Assembly: GCA_016903675.1 (NCBI GenBank)
Contig: JADQBA010000002.1
Coordinates: forward strand, 1-64,000
DNA: 64,000 bases
Source of the DNA: Stigonema ocellatum SAG 48.90 = DSM 106950
Lineage (GTDB): Bacteria > Cyanobacteriota > Cyanobacteriia > Cyanobacteriales > Nostocaceae
Direction of reading: 5' to 3'
Made by a program: the position numbers and the translations under genes. Under the pieces are notes generated by a model that saw nothing but the letters and a program-made list of their open reading frames with translations, was not told the DNA's origin and searched no databases. This document shows, piece by piece, positions 16,628 to 24,663 of the stretch. Each line of letters opens with the position of its first letter. Position 1 is the first letter of the stretch.

Positions 16628-17887
16628 TTACTTTGTATGGCTTGCAGACAAGGTTTTTACCTCTTCAGACGATATCGCCTGCTGCAAAACATCAAGATAT
16701 TGTTGAGATATCACCTTCAGTGTGAAATGCGATCGCAAATACTGACGACCTGCCTTACCCATGCGTTCTCCTAGTTCCTGATCCCGACTAAGCAAGCGAA
16801 TAAATTGTGCTAAACCATAACTATCTCCATTGTCAAATGCGGCACCACAGTTGGCTTCTGCAATGAGTTGTCTGAGGTATGAATACTGTGAACAAATCGC
16901 TGCTATCGGTCGTCCAGATGCTAAAGCTGAGTAAAGCTTGCTGGGAGCGACCAAATTTTCTGTACTTGCATCCACACTCACCAGAGATAAATCGCAAGCT
17001 GTTAGAGAATAGGGGAGCACTTGCTGTTCTTGATAAGGTAGAAATATGAAATTGCTCAGCCCTAATCGATTTACCTCTTTAAGAAAATCCTCACGTTTTG
17101 CCCCACTACCAATGCATACAAACTGAATTTGCTCATCTCGCAGTTGCTTTGCAGCTTCTAGGATGGTGTCCATATCATGACAGCGACCCATATTGCCGGA
17201 GTAGAGCACGGTAAATTTTTTAACCAAGCTATATTTCCAGGCGAACCAGTTTTCGTGCTTGGCAATTGGCACAATCTTGTCAGGATCTGCCCAACTGTGA
17301 ATCACAAAAACCTTATGGGCTACCTGTGGACAATTTTTCACCACTTCTACTCTCATATTAGGACTAAGAACCACGAGCCCCTGAGAGTTTTGCCAAATTA
17401 GTCTATTGACGGTCTGCCAAAATCGTGCCAGCCAGTGATGCTTTGAAATTACCCCTAGAGCGATGGCAATATCTGGATAAAGGTCATAGAGGATGCAAAC
17501 ATAAGGAATTCGGAAAAAAATATAAGCAAGATATCCCAGAATTGGCACAAATGGGGGAGCTGTAGTCAGCAACAATATATCAATCTTGCTGCGATTTTTA
17601 GATTTGAGGAGATGGAGTGCAGTACGTAAAGTGTACAGAAGACCATTGACGGCTTTGCCGCGTATCTGATTAGGCCACAATCGAGCAGTCCGGGATCGCT
17701 GAATTCGGACTCCACCTGATCGTTCAACTGCTGGAGCAGTTGAAGACTGAAACGCATATCCTGGCTGACTGGTAAAAACCTCAATATCTATCCCTTGCTG
17801 CCCTAATTGTCTCGTGAGTTCTTCAATCAATTGTCCTGTAGCAGCATAGTCTGGGGGAAAAAACTGGGTGATTACAGACACTTTCAT
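16628..17887 (-). CDS. WcaI-family glycosyltransferase (GT4)
   Basis: A GT-B enzyme of 419 residues from the ATG at 17887, which begins MKVSVITQFFPPDYAATGQL, the standard start of WcaI-type fucosyl/glycosyltransferases. The frame is open to another ATG at 18040, adding 51 residues with no family likeness, so the shorter start is preferred. FTVLYSGNMGRCHDMDTILEA and ENLVAPSKLYSALASGRPIAAI mark the donor domain. Here KLYSxLASGRP replaces the classical E-x7-E, as is usual in this family. It is the last gene of the minus-strand block and likely transfers a sugar in the exopolysaccharide repeat unit. Confidence 0.9.
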   Translation of the reverse strand: MKVSVITQFFPPDYAATGQLIEELTRQLGQQGIDIEVFTSQPGYAFQSSTAPAVERSGGVRIQRSRTARLWPNQIRGKAVNGLLYTLRTALHLLKSKNRSKIDILLLTTAPPFVPILGYLAYIFFRIPYVCILYDLYPDIAIALGVISKHHWLARFWQTVNRLIWQNSQGLVVLSPNMRVEVVKNCPQVAHKVFVIHSWADPDKIVPIAKHENWFAWKYSLVKKFTVLYSGNMGRCHDMDTILEAAKQLRDEQIQFVCIGSGAKREDFLKEVNRLGLSNFIFLPYQEQQVLPYSLTACDLSLVSVDASTENLVAPSKLYSALASGRPIAAICSQYSYLRQLIAEANCGAAFDNGDSYGLAQFIRLLSRDQELGERMGKAGRQYLRSHFTLKVISQQYLDVLQQAISSEEVKTLSASHTK

Positions 17888-18492
17888 GGACTGCGGAGTT
17901 TTTAGAGAATGCTGAGTCTCTCTTGCTAGCCGACCAGAGATGGATTGGAACAAATTTTTACTAATCCATTCATTAAGTCTCATTGACTTTATCCTATCTG
18001 TGAAAATCTTGTTAAAGATGCCACTGAACTTTTCAGGCATTTATCTGGTATAAAAAAGCAGAACGGAAGCCTGAAAATAGGTTGACCCTAATTTGAACCT
18101 TTGTAGACTGACACAAGGTGGGTTCGGGATTTACGGAGGCAATGACAAAATAGTTACATTGATTAACATAATTCTTAGATTCACAGCAGGAAAATTTGCT
18201 TAAGTGGATAAATTTGTCATGAAAAATCAGCTTGGTTTGAACACATTGATCAACAACTCCAAGCTATGTATTATTTAACTGGTCTACAACAACTTCTTAA
18301 AGAACACGCACTCGTCTGTAAGCTCTCCAGCTAATGCAGAAGATTAAGTTAGACTCCTTCGAGTTAGTATAGGTGATTATGTAGAAATAGTTTCCACAAT
18401 TTTTTTCCGCTGCATAAAAGGCAATAGGTGGATTCTGAAAAATTTGTGTTCATGTAAAACGATAGATAAGGAAGTTAAAGTTCCTCGCCTGA

Positions 18493-18530
18493 AGCACCCT
18501 GGTTATCAACTGGGTGCTGGCTGCTTTTTT
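18493..18530 (+). terminator. Orphan Rho-independent-type terminator
   Basis: AGCACCC (18493-18499) pairs with GGGTGCT (18512-18518) around a 12-base loop, and a run of six T follows at 18525-18530. No protein gene on the plus strand ends just before it, so a short untranslated RNA could be its product. Confidence 0.5.
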
Positions 18531-18831
18531 AGCTAGCACCAAAAGAAGTTCCATAGTGTTATTTATGTATTCTGGCAAAACAAACATAGTAATTCTTGCA
18601 CAACGAATTACTCAGGCTAAGGACGATCTGCCTAATTTCCTAGGATAGCTTAGACTATACCCAGAGAACCAGTGTCTGGAGTTGTCACTATACATAATTG
18701 TTTGCATGTCTATCGTCCCATGTGTATCATACCATGTTTCACATTAATTTTTAATATATTCCTCAAATCTTGCTTTTATCAAGATAAACCACTAATCCTT
18801 GAAGGAAAAATTTAAAAAAGGCACACTAGAG

Positions 18832-18960
18832 ATGGGTACTTTTTTACGTAAAATAAAAAAATATAATACTAAATTAATCACTGAATTACGTAATTTATTC
18901 GGTGCAGGCGATCGCCAACTGTCAAAGTTTTTGAAGAAACAGTTTGAACTCAAAATATGA
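18832..18960 (+). CDS. Possible small cationic protein (42 aa)
   Basis: An ATG at 18832 opens a 42-codon frame ending at TGA 18958-18960. It begins MGTFLRKIKKYNTKLITE and ends KKQFELKI. The product is short, rich in Lys and Leu, and could form an amphipathic helix. No domain is recognised. GAAGGA lies about 25 bases upstream, too far for an ideal ribosome site, and a HIP1-like GGCGATCGCC is inside the frame. It may be real, a fragment, or chance. Only conservation in relatives would decide. Confidence 0.25.
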   Translation: MGTFLRKIKKYNTKLITELRNLFGAGDRQLSKFLKKQFELKI

Positions 18961-19263
18961 GAGGTGTGACATCTAGTTTGGTTGAATACTCATGGTTAAA
19001 GTTGAGATGAAGGTACAAAAGAGAGATTTTGATGATGACTAAGTTAAACAGATTTGAGATCAAAAGCATCTTGGAACCAAATATTTGTGTTTCTTTTTTT
19101 ACTCAAGTTAGAACCAATAATTCTTCCGTGCAGTGTTATATTTTTTACATTTATATTTTCAAGTAGAAGATGTGGGTATAAGAAATTTTAATGAATTTGA
19201 CACTTGTATTTTTATTCTTGAAAATTGCTAACGCTGATTTTTTCTAAAAAGCTTGATGTAATT

Positions 19264-19832
19264 GCATCCCAGAGAAAAAGTTGAATTTCATATACATGTC
19301 TAATAGCTTGATTTAATTGTATCCAAGCATCCGTGATAGGTTAAAAAAGTGTAGATTTTGTCAACACGTCCAAAGATAGAAATATTTGCTTTTAATATTG
19401 ATAATCATACAAAGGGTGGAAGAACCCAGCATTGATAGGCTCTTCCACCCCTCCCGTATTTTGATTATCATTTTTTTTTAAAGATTCAGCGTGATAACAT
19501 TCAAGTAGATCCACCACAAAAGAATTTTGTACAAAAATGCAATACGGTTCAGGTAAATTCCTTTATTAGATGAAGTGAAAGAAAATTTGGTTGCTCCTGA
19601 TGCCCAGCAAACACCATAATACCGACCATGTCAAACAACACAATACTTTCAAGAAACACTTTGTGTGGGGAGTGGTTCGTCTTGGAGTGGGGAGTGGGGG
19701 GAAGAGGGGGCATGGGGGTGTTTCTTTCACATGCATCCCCTACCCTCTTGACAACCGTGCAGTTTTCTTAACCTGTCACGAATGGCATCCCAGAGAGAAA
19801 GTTGAATTTAATATATATACGTAATAGCTTGA
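19264..19832 (+). repeat. Direct repeat pair (about 49 bp)
   Basis: The segment 19264-19312 (GCATCCCAGAGAAAAAGTTG and following) recurs with few changes at 19785-19832. A shorter related unit, TAGCTTGAT(G/T)TAATTG(C/T)ATCC, is itself doubled around 19245-19325. The second copy is preceded by GTCACGAATGG, a motif also found at 28918-28928. Confidence 0.55.
19401..19480 (+). terminator. Nested hairpin with T-run
   Basis: Inner arms GGGTGGAAGA (19415-19424) and TCTTCCACCC (19442-19451) are perfect over 10 bp. Outer arms GATAATCA (19401-19408) and TGATTATC (19463-19470) extend the structure, and nine T follow from 19472. This would be a strong plus-strand terminator, but no clear gene lies upstream. 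Confidence 0.55.
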
Positions 19833-20098
19833 CCTAAAAATTCAAAATTTATTGAAGACCCAAGCCTTGGTGTCTCCAACAAGGTATAAATAGAGAAACT
19901 AAGTGTATACTTTAATTATAATGATGTAAAAAATGTTTGTTTTTATATAAAAGCTAAAATCTAACAGAGGCTGATAAACTTATAAGAACCCCTATTTTAG
20001 TTACTGCCTCACCTAAAATTTCTGTTGAAGTTTAACGATTCTTACTTAAACCTATTATATAAATCCTGTTGAAGTTACTACTAAGTAGTAAGATCATT

Positions 20099-22243
20099 AT
20101 GCAGAATAATTCTTCGCCACCTCCAAGTTCTAATCGCAATAGCAACTCTGTAGCTCCATTTACTCCGCCTCAAACTTTTCCATGGTCTGAAAAACAAGGG
20201 GATGATTGGAATTTCCAAGAATTTCTGGGTATTGTACAGCGACGACGGCTAGTCATTGCAGTGGTAGCTACTGTTGTGATGGCAGCTGCTGTCGTCTTGA
20301 CGCGAAACAACAAACCACAATATGAAAGCAGTTTTCAGCTTTTAGTGGAACCCGTTAATAATGAGAAGAGCGCGTTGGATCTGTTCAAAGACCCTAGCTC
20401 AACTCAGTCTAGTCTAGATTACGACAGTCAAATTCAGGTTCTCAAGAGTCCCGAACAGATGGGGATCACTGTTCAGCATCTGCAAGCTACCTATCCGGAT
20501 ATCACCTATGGTTCTCTCATCAGTTCTCTCAGTATTACTGAGGTAGCTCAGACCAAGATTTTAGAAGTTCGCTATCGGAGTAATGATCCCTTAAAGGTTA
20601 AAGTAGTACTAGACACCATTGCCAAAGATTTCTTAAACTACAGTGTACAACAGCGGCAAACCAAGTTGCGTCAGGGAATTAAGTTTGTTGAAAAACAACT
20701 GCCATCCATGCAGAAGCGAGTTGATACTCTGCAACAAGAGGTGCAAGTCTTCCGGCAAAAGTACGACTTTATCAACCCAGAAAGCCAAGGAACGCAAGTT
20801 ACTGAGCAAATCACCGCCTTGTCAGGGCAACGACAACAGATTAATCAGCAGTTGGCGCAAGCCCGCGCCAATTTTGCTAGCTTACAGGGAAAAGAGGGAG
20901 AGTTAGCAGCCCTCAATAATGCTGTTGTGTATCAGCAGTTAATTGTTCAACTGCGCCAATTGGATAGTCAAATTGCGTTGGAATCAACTCGTTATCAAGA
21001 CGACAACCCAAGCCTTCAAGCATTAAAAGCAAAAAGGGAAAAGCTGTTGCCCTTGCTACGGGAAGAAGAAAAGCGCTTTTTGGATGTAAAATTTGCAGAG
21101 GTAGCGACTGCACTTCACACTTTAGAGGTGCAGAGCCAAGAGCTTGCCAAGGTGGAACAGAAACTTGAACAAAGACGTAAGCAACTGCCAATTTTGCTAC
21201 GACAATACACCGAACTACAGCGAACATTACAGGTTACCAATGACAGCCTGAATCGTTTTCTTGCTAACCGCGAAACCCTCCAAATTCAGGCAGCGCAGGT
21301 AGAACTTAACTGGCAGTTAATTAAAGCGCCAACTCAGCCTGATGGTCCTGTAGATTCAGGTAAAAGCCGTACTTTATTATTGGGATTGGTTGGAGGTGTA
21401 CTCTCAGGAGTCGGCATTGCCTTATTGATTGAAAAGCTTGACAAGACCTACCATACTGCCCATGCCTTGAAGGAGAAGATGGAACTGCCGTTGATCGGAA
21501 ATATTCCTTTTGAAAAGCAGATCCAAGGTGGTCCCAAACAACAAACTCTCATAGTAAGAACGCCAGATTCGCTTAATGATGCCATTCCTGGGTTGGCTGT
21601 CATACCCGCTCAAGACTACAGTACCTATTCCGCAAAATTTTTGGAAGCGTTCCGGTTACTTTATACCAATATTCAATTGCTGAGTTCCGATCGCCCTATT
21701 CGCTCCATAATTATTAGTTCAGCGATGGCTCGTGACGGTAAGTCTACGGTTGCTTTCCATCTCGCTCAGATAGCTACAGCAATGGGGCAAAGAGTACTAC
21801 TTGTCGATGCCGACCTGCGCCAACCCATAATTCACTCCCTATCGAATTTAAATAACTCGTGGGGATTGAGTAGTTTAATTACTACGAACTTGCCAGTGGA
21901 GGAGGTTATACGGCAACTGCCTTCTATGAACCAATTATCTGTGATCACAGCAGGACCCATACCACCTGACTCTACAAAGTTGCTCTCGTCTCAAAAGATG
22001 AAGCGACTGATGGAAAATTTCCATAACACCTTCGACTTAGTTATTTATGATGCCCCCCCTTTAGTTGGACTAGCTGATGCTAGCTTGTTAGCACCCCACA
22101 CTGATGGTATTGTGTTTGTAGTGAAGATAGACAAAACAGACTCCTCAATGGTGAAGCGAGCTTTAGATAGCCTGAAGATGTCCCGCGTGAATGTCTTAGG
22201 CTTGGTTGCCAATGGTCAGAAAAGTAACTTCGATGGTTATTAG
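20099..22243 (+). CDS. Wzc-like chain-length regulator with BY-kinase domain
   Basis: A 714-residue inner-membrane polysaccharide co-polymerase from the ATG at 20099; a TTG ten codons earlier is less likely. The first membrane segment (VIAVVATVVMAAAVVL, about residue 60) follows a Wzz domain start (EFLGIVQRRR). A long coiled-coil periplasmic part follows to a second membrane segment (GLVGGVLSGVGIALLI, about 430). The cytoplasmic kinase has Walker A SSAMARDGKST, Walker A' LLVDADLRQP and Walker B VIYDAPP. BY-kinases autophosphorylate on a C-terminal tyrosine cluster; here the tail ends NGQKSNFDGY with a single tyrosine. It should control chain length and export of the polysaccharide made by the neighbouring cluster. 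Confidence 0.93.
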   Translation: MQNNSSPPPSSNRNSNSVAPFTPPQTFPWSEKQGDDWNFQEFLGIVQRRRLVIAVVATVVMAAAVVLTRNNKPQYESSFQLLVEPVNNEKSALDLFKDPSSTQSSLDYDSQIQVLKSPEQMGITVQHLQATYPDITYGSLISSLSITEVAQTKILEVRYRSNDPLKVKVVLDTIAKDFLNYSVQQRQTKLRQGIKFVEKQLPSMQKRVDTLQQEVQVFRQKYDFINPESQGTQVTEQITALSGQRQQINQQLAQARANFASLQGKEGELAALNNAVVYQQLIVQLRQLDSQIALESTRYQDDNPSLQALKAKREKLLPLLREEEKRFLDVKFAEVATALHTLEVQSQELAKVEQKLEQRRKQLPILLRQYTELQRTLQVTNDSLNRFLANRETLQIQAAQVELNWQLIKAPTQPDGPVDSGKSRTLLLGLVGGVLSGVGIALLIEKLDKTYHTAHALKEKMELPLIGNIPFEKQIQGGPKQQTLIVRTPDSLNDAIPGLAVIPAQDYSTYSAKFLEAFRLLYTNIQLLSSDRPIRSIIISSAMARDGKSTVAFHLAQIATAMGQRVLLVDADLRQPIIHSLSNLNNSWGLSSLITTNLPVEEVIRQLPSMNQLSVITAGPIPPDSTKLLSSQKMKRLMENFHNTFDLVIYDAPPLVGLADASLLAPHTDGIVFVVKIDKTDSSMVKRALDSLKMSRVNVLGLVANGQKSNFDGY

Positions 22244-22264
22244 ATAGGACACGTAAGCTCCTGT

Positions 22265-22284
22265 AGACGTTACATGTAACGTCT
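22265..22284. repeat. Perfect 20-bp palindrome after wzc-like gene
   Basis: AGACGTTACATGTAACGTCT is self-complementary and lies 22 bp after the stop of the Wzc-like gene. It may act as a bidirectional terminator or be a short interspersed repeat. Confidence 0.45.
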
Positions 22285-22292
22285 CTACAGCA

Positions 22293-22526
22293 TTAAAGTC
22301 GTTGAAACACTACGGAAAGATTATTTGCTGGCATTTGATAAGTCGAGAGCATTGTCAGGTGTTGCGTACTAGCTACCGCCACTTCCAAAATGGTATCAGT
22401 AGGGGGTAGCACTTGCAAAAGCACCTCAAGGATAAACTCACGGTTGCGCTGCGTTGCTGGTGCGTATTGTCGTAGGTCGTTGGGGGTGTTCATCAGTACG
22501 GTAAGCTGTTTCCTTAAGCTACGCAC
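22293..22526 (-). pseudogene. N-terminal remnant of a DUF938 methyltransferase-like protein
   Basis: From an internal ATG at 22493 the minus strand reads MNTPNDLRQYAPATQRNREF followed by ILEVLLQVLPPTDTILEVA. This is the highly characteristic start of DUF938 proteins (class I SAM methyltransferase fold). The normal family sequence then continues with the glycine-rich SAM loop, but here it degenerates (VASTQHLTML) and stops after about 30 more residues. Around 140 residues are missing. It is therefore a broken gene squeezed between the Wzc-like gene and the next plus-strand gene. Confidence 0.65.
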
Positions 22527-22609
22527 ACTTGGTGCATAATTAAATTGACATTGTTCAAACTAGACCAAGTGAAATTATCATTAATCAGTATAACATTATT
22601 CTCTATCTT

Positions 22610-23872
22610 ATGACTATCCTATTCAGCCGAAAACTCCACCTGACAGTAAGTTTTGCTGTTTTATTACTTGTCAGTTTAGCCAATAGCCAGCCAAAAACTC
22701 AACAACATCCGACTCAACAGAATTTATCCAAAACTCAGCCGGAAAATAATGCCTTGCTGGTTCAGCAAATCTTTTATCAGAATTCTGCTGTGCAAAAAAC
22801 TTCTTCACGTGTGAAAGAGTCGGTGTTAGCATCAACACCTTATCCAGTTATTGATGAGTCACAAAAATATAAATTTAGCGTTCATGGCAGTCAGGTTTTT
22901 ACTCCAAAAAAACTGCCAACCATCAAGGTAGATTTCAATCAAAAAGACTTATTAACCGTCCTCATCAATACCAGAAAATATTTCCAAGACTATGCAAATT
23001 TAGACCCAGATATTTTACGTACAGGATTGCTTGGTACTCAAGGAGTTACGCTACAAGATAGTCTTAAAACCTTGGATTTCATGATTGCTGTTTTGCAGGA
23101 GGATATTGCCCATAGTCGAGCCACTCGTTTACAAGACCCTAATTTTATCAATACCCACTTCCGGGTGATCAATTGGTCTGCTCATAACCCACAAAATCCA
23201 AAGCAAAAACAATTGCGAATTACAAAATATGCTGTCTTTACTCATGCTGGTTCTCTCAAAAAAACATCTACCTTTAATGTACCAATATATAGATTAAAAG
23301 ACAACTTTGATTCTGAAAAATTCTATACAAAATACACAAAGCAGGACGTTTTATCAGGAATTTATGAATCAGGTGGAAAAGAATTTGGTAAAGTAGAACC
23401 CCTCGTTTATCTAACTCGAAATGGTTTAGAAGAAGCTCTCATGGAGGGAACAATAGTGGTAAATTTTCCCGATGGCTCCAAGCAGCTTTTTAATGTGGAT
23501 AGAAATAATGAAATGCCTTACATTCGGGGAGTATCAGCAACATCACAAAAGCGTTATTGGTATTTTAGACAAGTTGATGCGATCAAAGGCTATGGATACA
23601 AGATAGATGCCAAAATTTCCATTGCTCCTGGAGTGACTTTTGCTGGAGATGTCCTGAATATTGGGTTAGGTAGAGTTATTGTTATTGAATATACTCAAGA
23701 TGGACGGAAACGCCTTCAACTGGGAGTTATAGCAGATACAGGCGGAGCATTTTTACCCAACCTTTATCAACTCGATTTTTTGGCAGGTATTTTTCACAAT
23801 AAAAAAGATTTTGGGCAGTATATTGGGCAGTTACCTGACTATGCTACAGCATATATCTTAATAAAAAAGTGA
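22610..23872 (+). CDS. Secreted protein with 3D/MltA-like C-terminus
   Basis: A 420-residue protein with a signal-like N-terminus (RKLHLTVSFAVLLLVSLANS), so probably periplasmic or exported. A low-complexity Gln/Thr-rich linker follows to about residue 70. The C-terminal third has PYIRGVSATSQKRYWYFRQV, GRVIVIEYTQDGRKR and VIADTGGAFLPNLYQLD. The ADTGGA loop with its flanking strands resembles the 3D (double-psi beta-barrel) domain of MltA-type murein transglycosylases. A cell-wall role is possible, but catalytic competence cannot be shown here. The ATG at 22610 follows an AT-rich leader with no strong ribosome site. Confidence 0.55.
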   Translation: MTILFSRKLHLTVSFAVLLLVSLANSQPKTQQHPTQQNLSKTQPENNALLVQQIFYQNSAVQKTSSRVKESVLASTPYPVIDESQKYKFSVHGSQVFTPKKLPTIKVDFNQKDLLTVLINTRKYFQDYANLDPDILRTGLLGTQGVTLQDSLKTLDFMIAVLQEDIAHSRATRLQDPNFINTHFRVINWSAHNPQNPKQKQLRITKYAVFTHAGSLKKTSTFNVPIYRLKDNFDSEKFYTKYTKQDVLSGIYESGGKEFGKVEPLVYLTRNGLEEALMEGTIVVNFPDGSKQLFNVDRNNEMPYIRGVSATSQKRYWYFRQVDAIKGYGYKIDAKISIAPGVTFAGDVLNIGLGRVIVIEYTQDGRKRLQLGVIADTGGAFLPNLYQLDFLAGIFHNKKDFGQYIGQLPDYATAYILIKK

Positions 23873-24189
23873 ATAGAAGACTAAGTAGAGAAAATCTCAT
23901 CACCCTGGGCAAATATGCCATTAAATTGGGACTAGCAGCAACCTTCGCCGCTGTCATTAGTTATCTTTCTGTGCCGTTATTGGGGATTAGGTGAAGCTTA
24001 CCTGATTTGGAACAAGCATGCTATGCAGCAGATAAACAAATAGAAACCTTGCAACAAGTTGACAGTCAAAATTATCCCGTTGGGGAAATGTTGCGCTTTG
24101 CTTCATTCTTCTACAACATGGAGGCAATAGCCAGAGATTTGGTAAAAATGGGCGATCGCGCAAAACATGACTATTTCGGAGATGTCTAA
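23869..24189 (+). pseudogene. Interrupted small ORF, possible broken membrane protein
   Basis: A GTG at 23869 overlaps the stop of the upstream gene and reads NRRLSRENLITLGKYAIKLG, then a hydrophobic LAATFAAVISYLSVPLLGIR, then TGA at 23992-23994. The same frame continues open as DLEQACYAADKQIETLQQV to a stop at 24187-24189. A single in-frame stop (or a one-base slip, since the +1 frame reads GEAYLIWNKHAMQQINK) divides it. It may be a decayed one-segment membrane protein formerly coupled to the upstream gene. No family is recognised. Confidence 0.35.
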
Positions 24190-24663
24190 AGTATATAGCA
24201 ATCCTATTTGATTTACAAACACCCCCACCCCAAGGGGGAAGTCAAAAGCTAAGGTAATAAGTCAAAAATGTTTTGAATTTTGACTTTTGACTTTTGAATT
24301 TCCGCGTAGCGGCTTGTCCCCCTTGTTCGGATCTCAATTAGGCTTGCTATAGTATACAGTTAATTCCTAAATTTACACTTTCCTAAAGACACCTTGGTTA
24401 GCTAATTCATTTGATATCAAGCTATTATGCATATAAAATAGACGTAATAGATATACTTGAATCAAGTTAATACGTATAGATATAGATATACAAAGAGTTA
24501 ATCACTAATTAACAATAAAATCACTGATAGATTACTATCAGAAAAAATACATGCTTTAAATTTGTTAATACTGTATGAAGTCAATTAGAAACATGGTACG
24601 ATACTGGAAAGTACGCCAAAATTACCGAACGTACCAAAGCGATTATCTCACGCACTCAAGGTT
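24190..24663. other. Intergenic stretch with repeat element
   Basis: The first part is the 158-bp TATAGCAATCC element (24194-24351). The remaining 300 bases are very AT-rich, with several TATAGA/TATAAT-like hexamers, and probably contain the promoter of the downstream membrane protein. No gene is visible. Confidence 0.5.
24194..24351. repeat. TATAGCA(A/G)TCC element, copy 2
   Basis: TATAGCAATCC at 24194-24204 and GGCTTGCTATA at 24341-24351 are near-perfect inverted ends. The interior has AAGTCAAAAG and CTTTTGACTT arms and a CCCCACCCC/GGGGG pair, so the whole can fold. No coding capacity. Confidence 0.7.

Larger units (their letters stand above)
18041..20098. other. 2-kb intergenic zone between divergent clusters
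   Basis: This AT-rich zone separates the minus-strand glycosyltransferase block from the plus-strand Wzc gene and must carry the promoters of both. It holds two terminator-like hairpins on the plus strand without a gene in front (18493-18530, 19401-19480), a 42-codon ORF, and a direct repeat (19264-19312 and 19785-19832). A short open stretch around 18215-18335 reads AWFEHIDQQLQAMYYLTGLQ and may be a protein remnant. A 77-codon frame at 19591-19824 runs through a simple repeat and is not believed. Confidence 0.5.

Noticed and set aside
18215..18335. Open stretch reading AWFEHIDQQLQAMYYLTGLQ
   Set aside because: Protein-like composition suggests a remnant, but I cannot name a family and no start is evident.
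19591..19824. 77-codon plus-strand frame
   Set aside because: A large part is translated from a GGGGAGTGGGG simple repeat.
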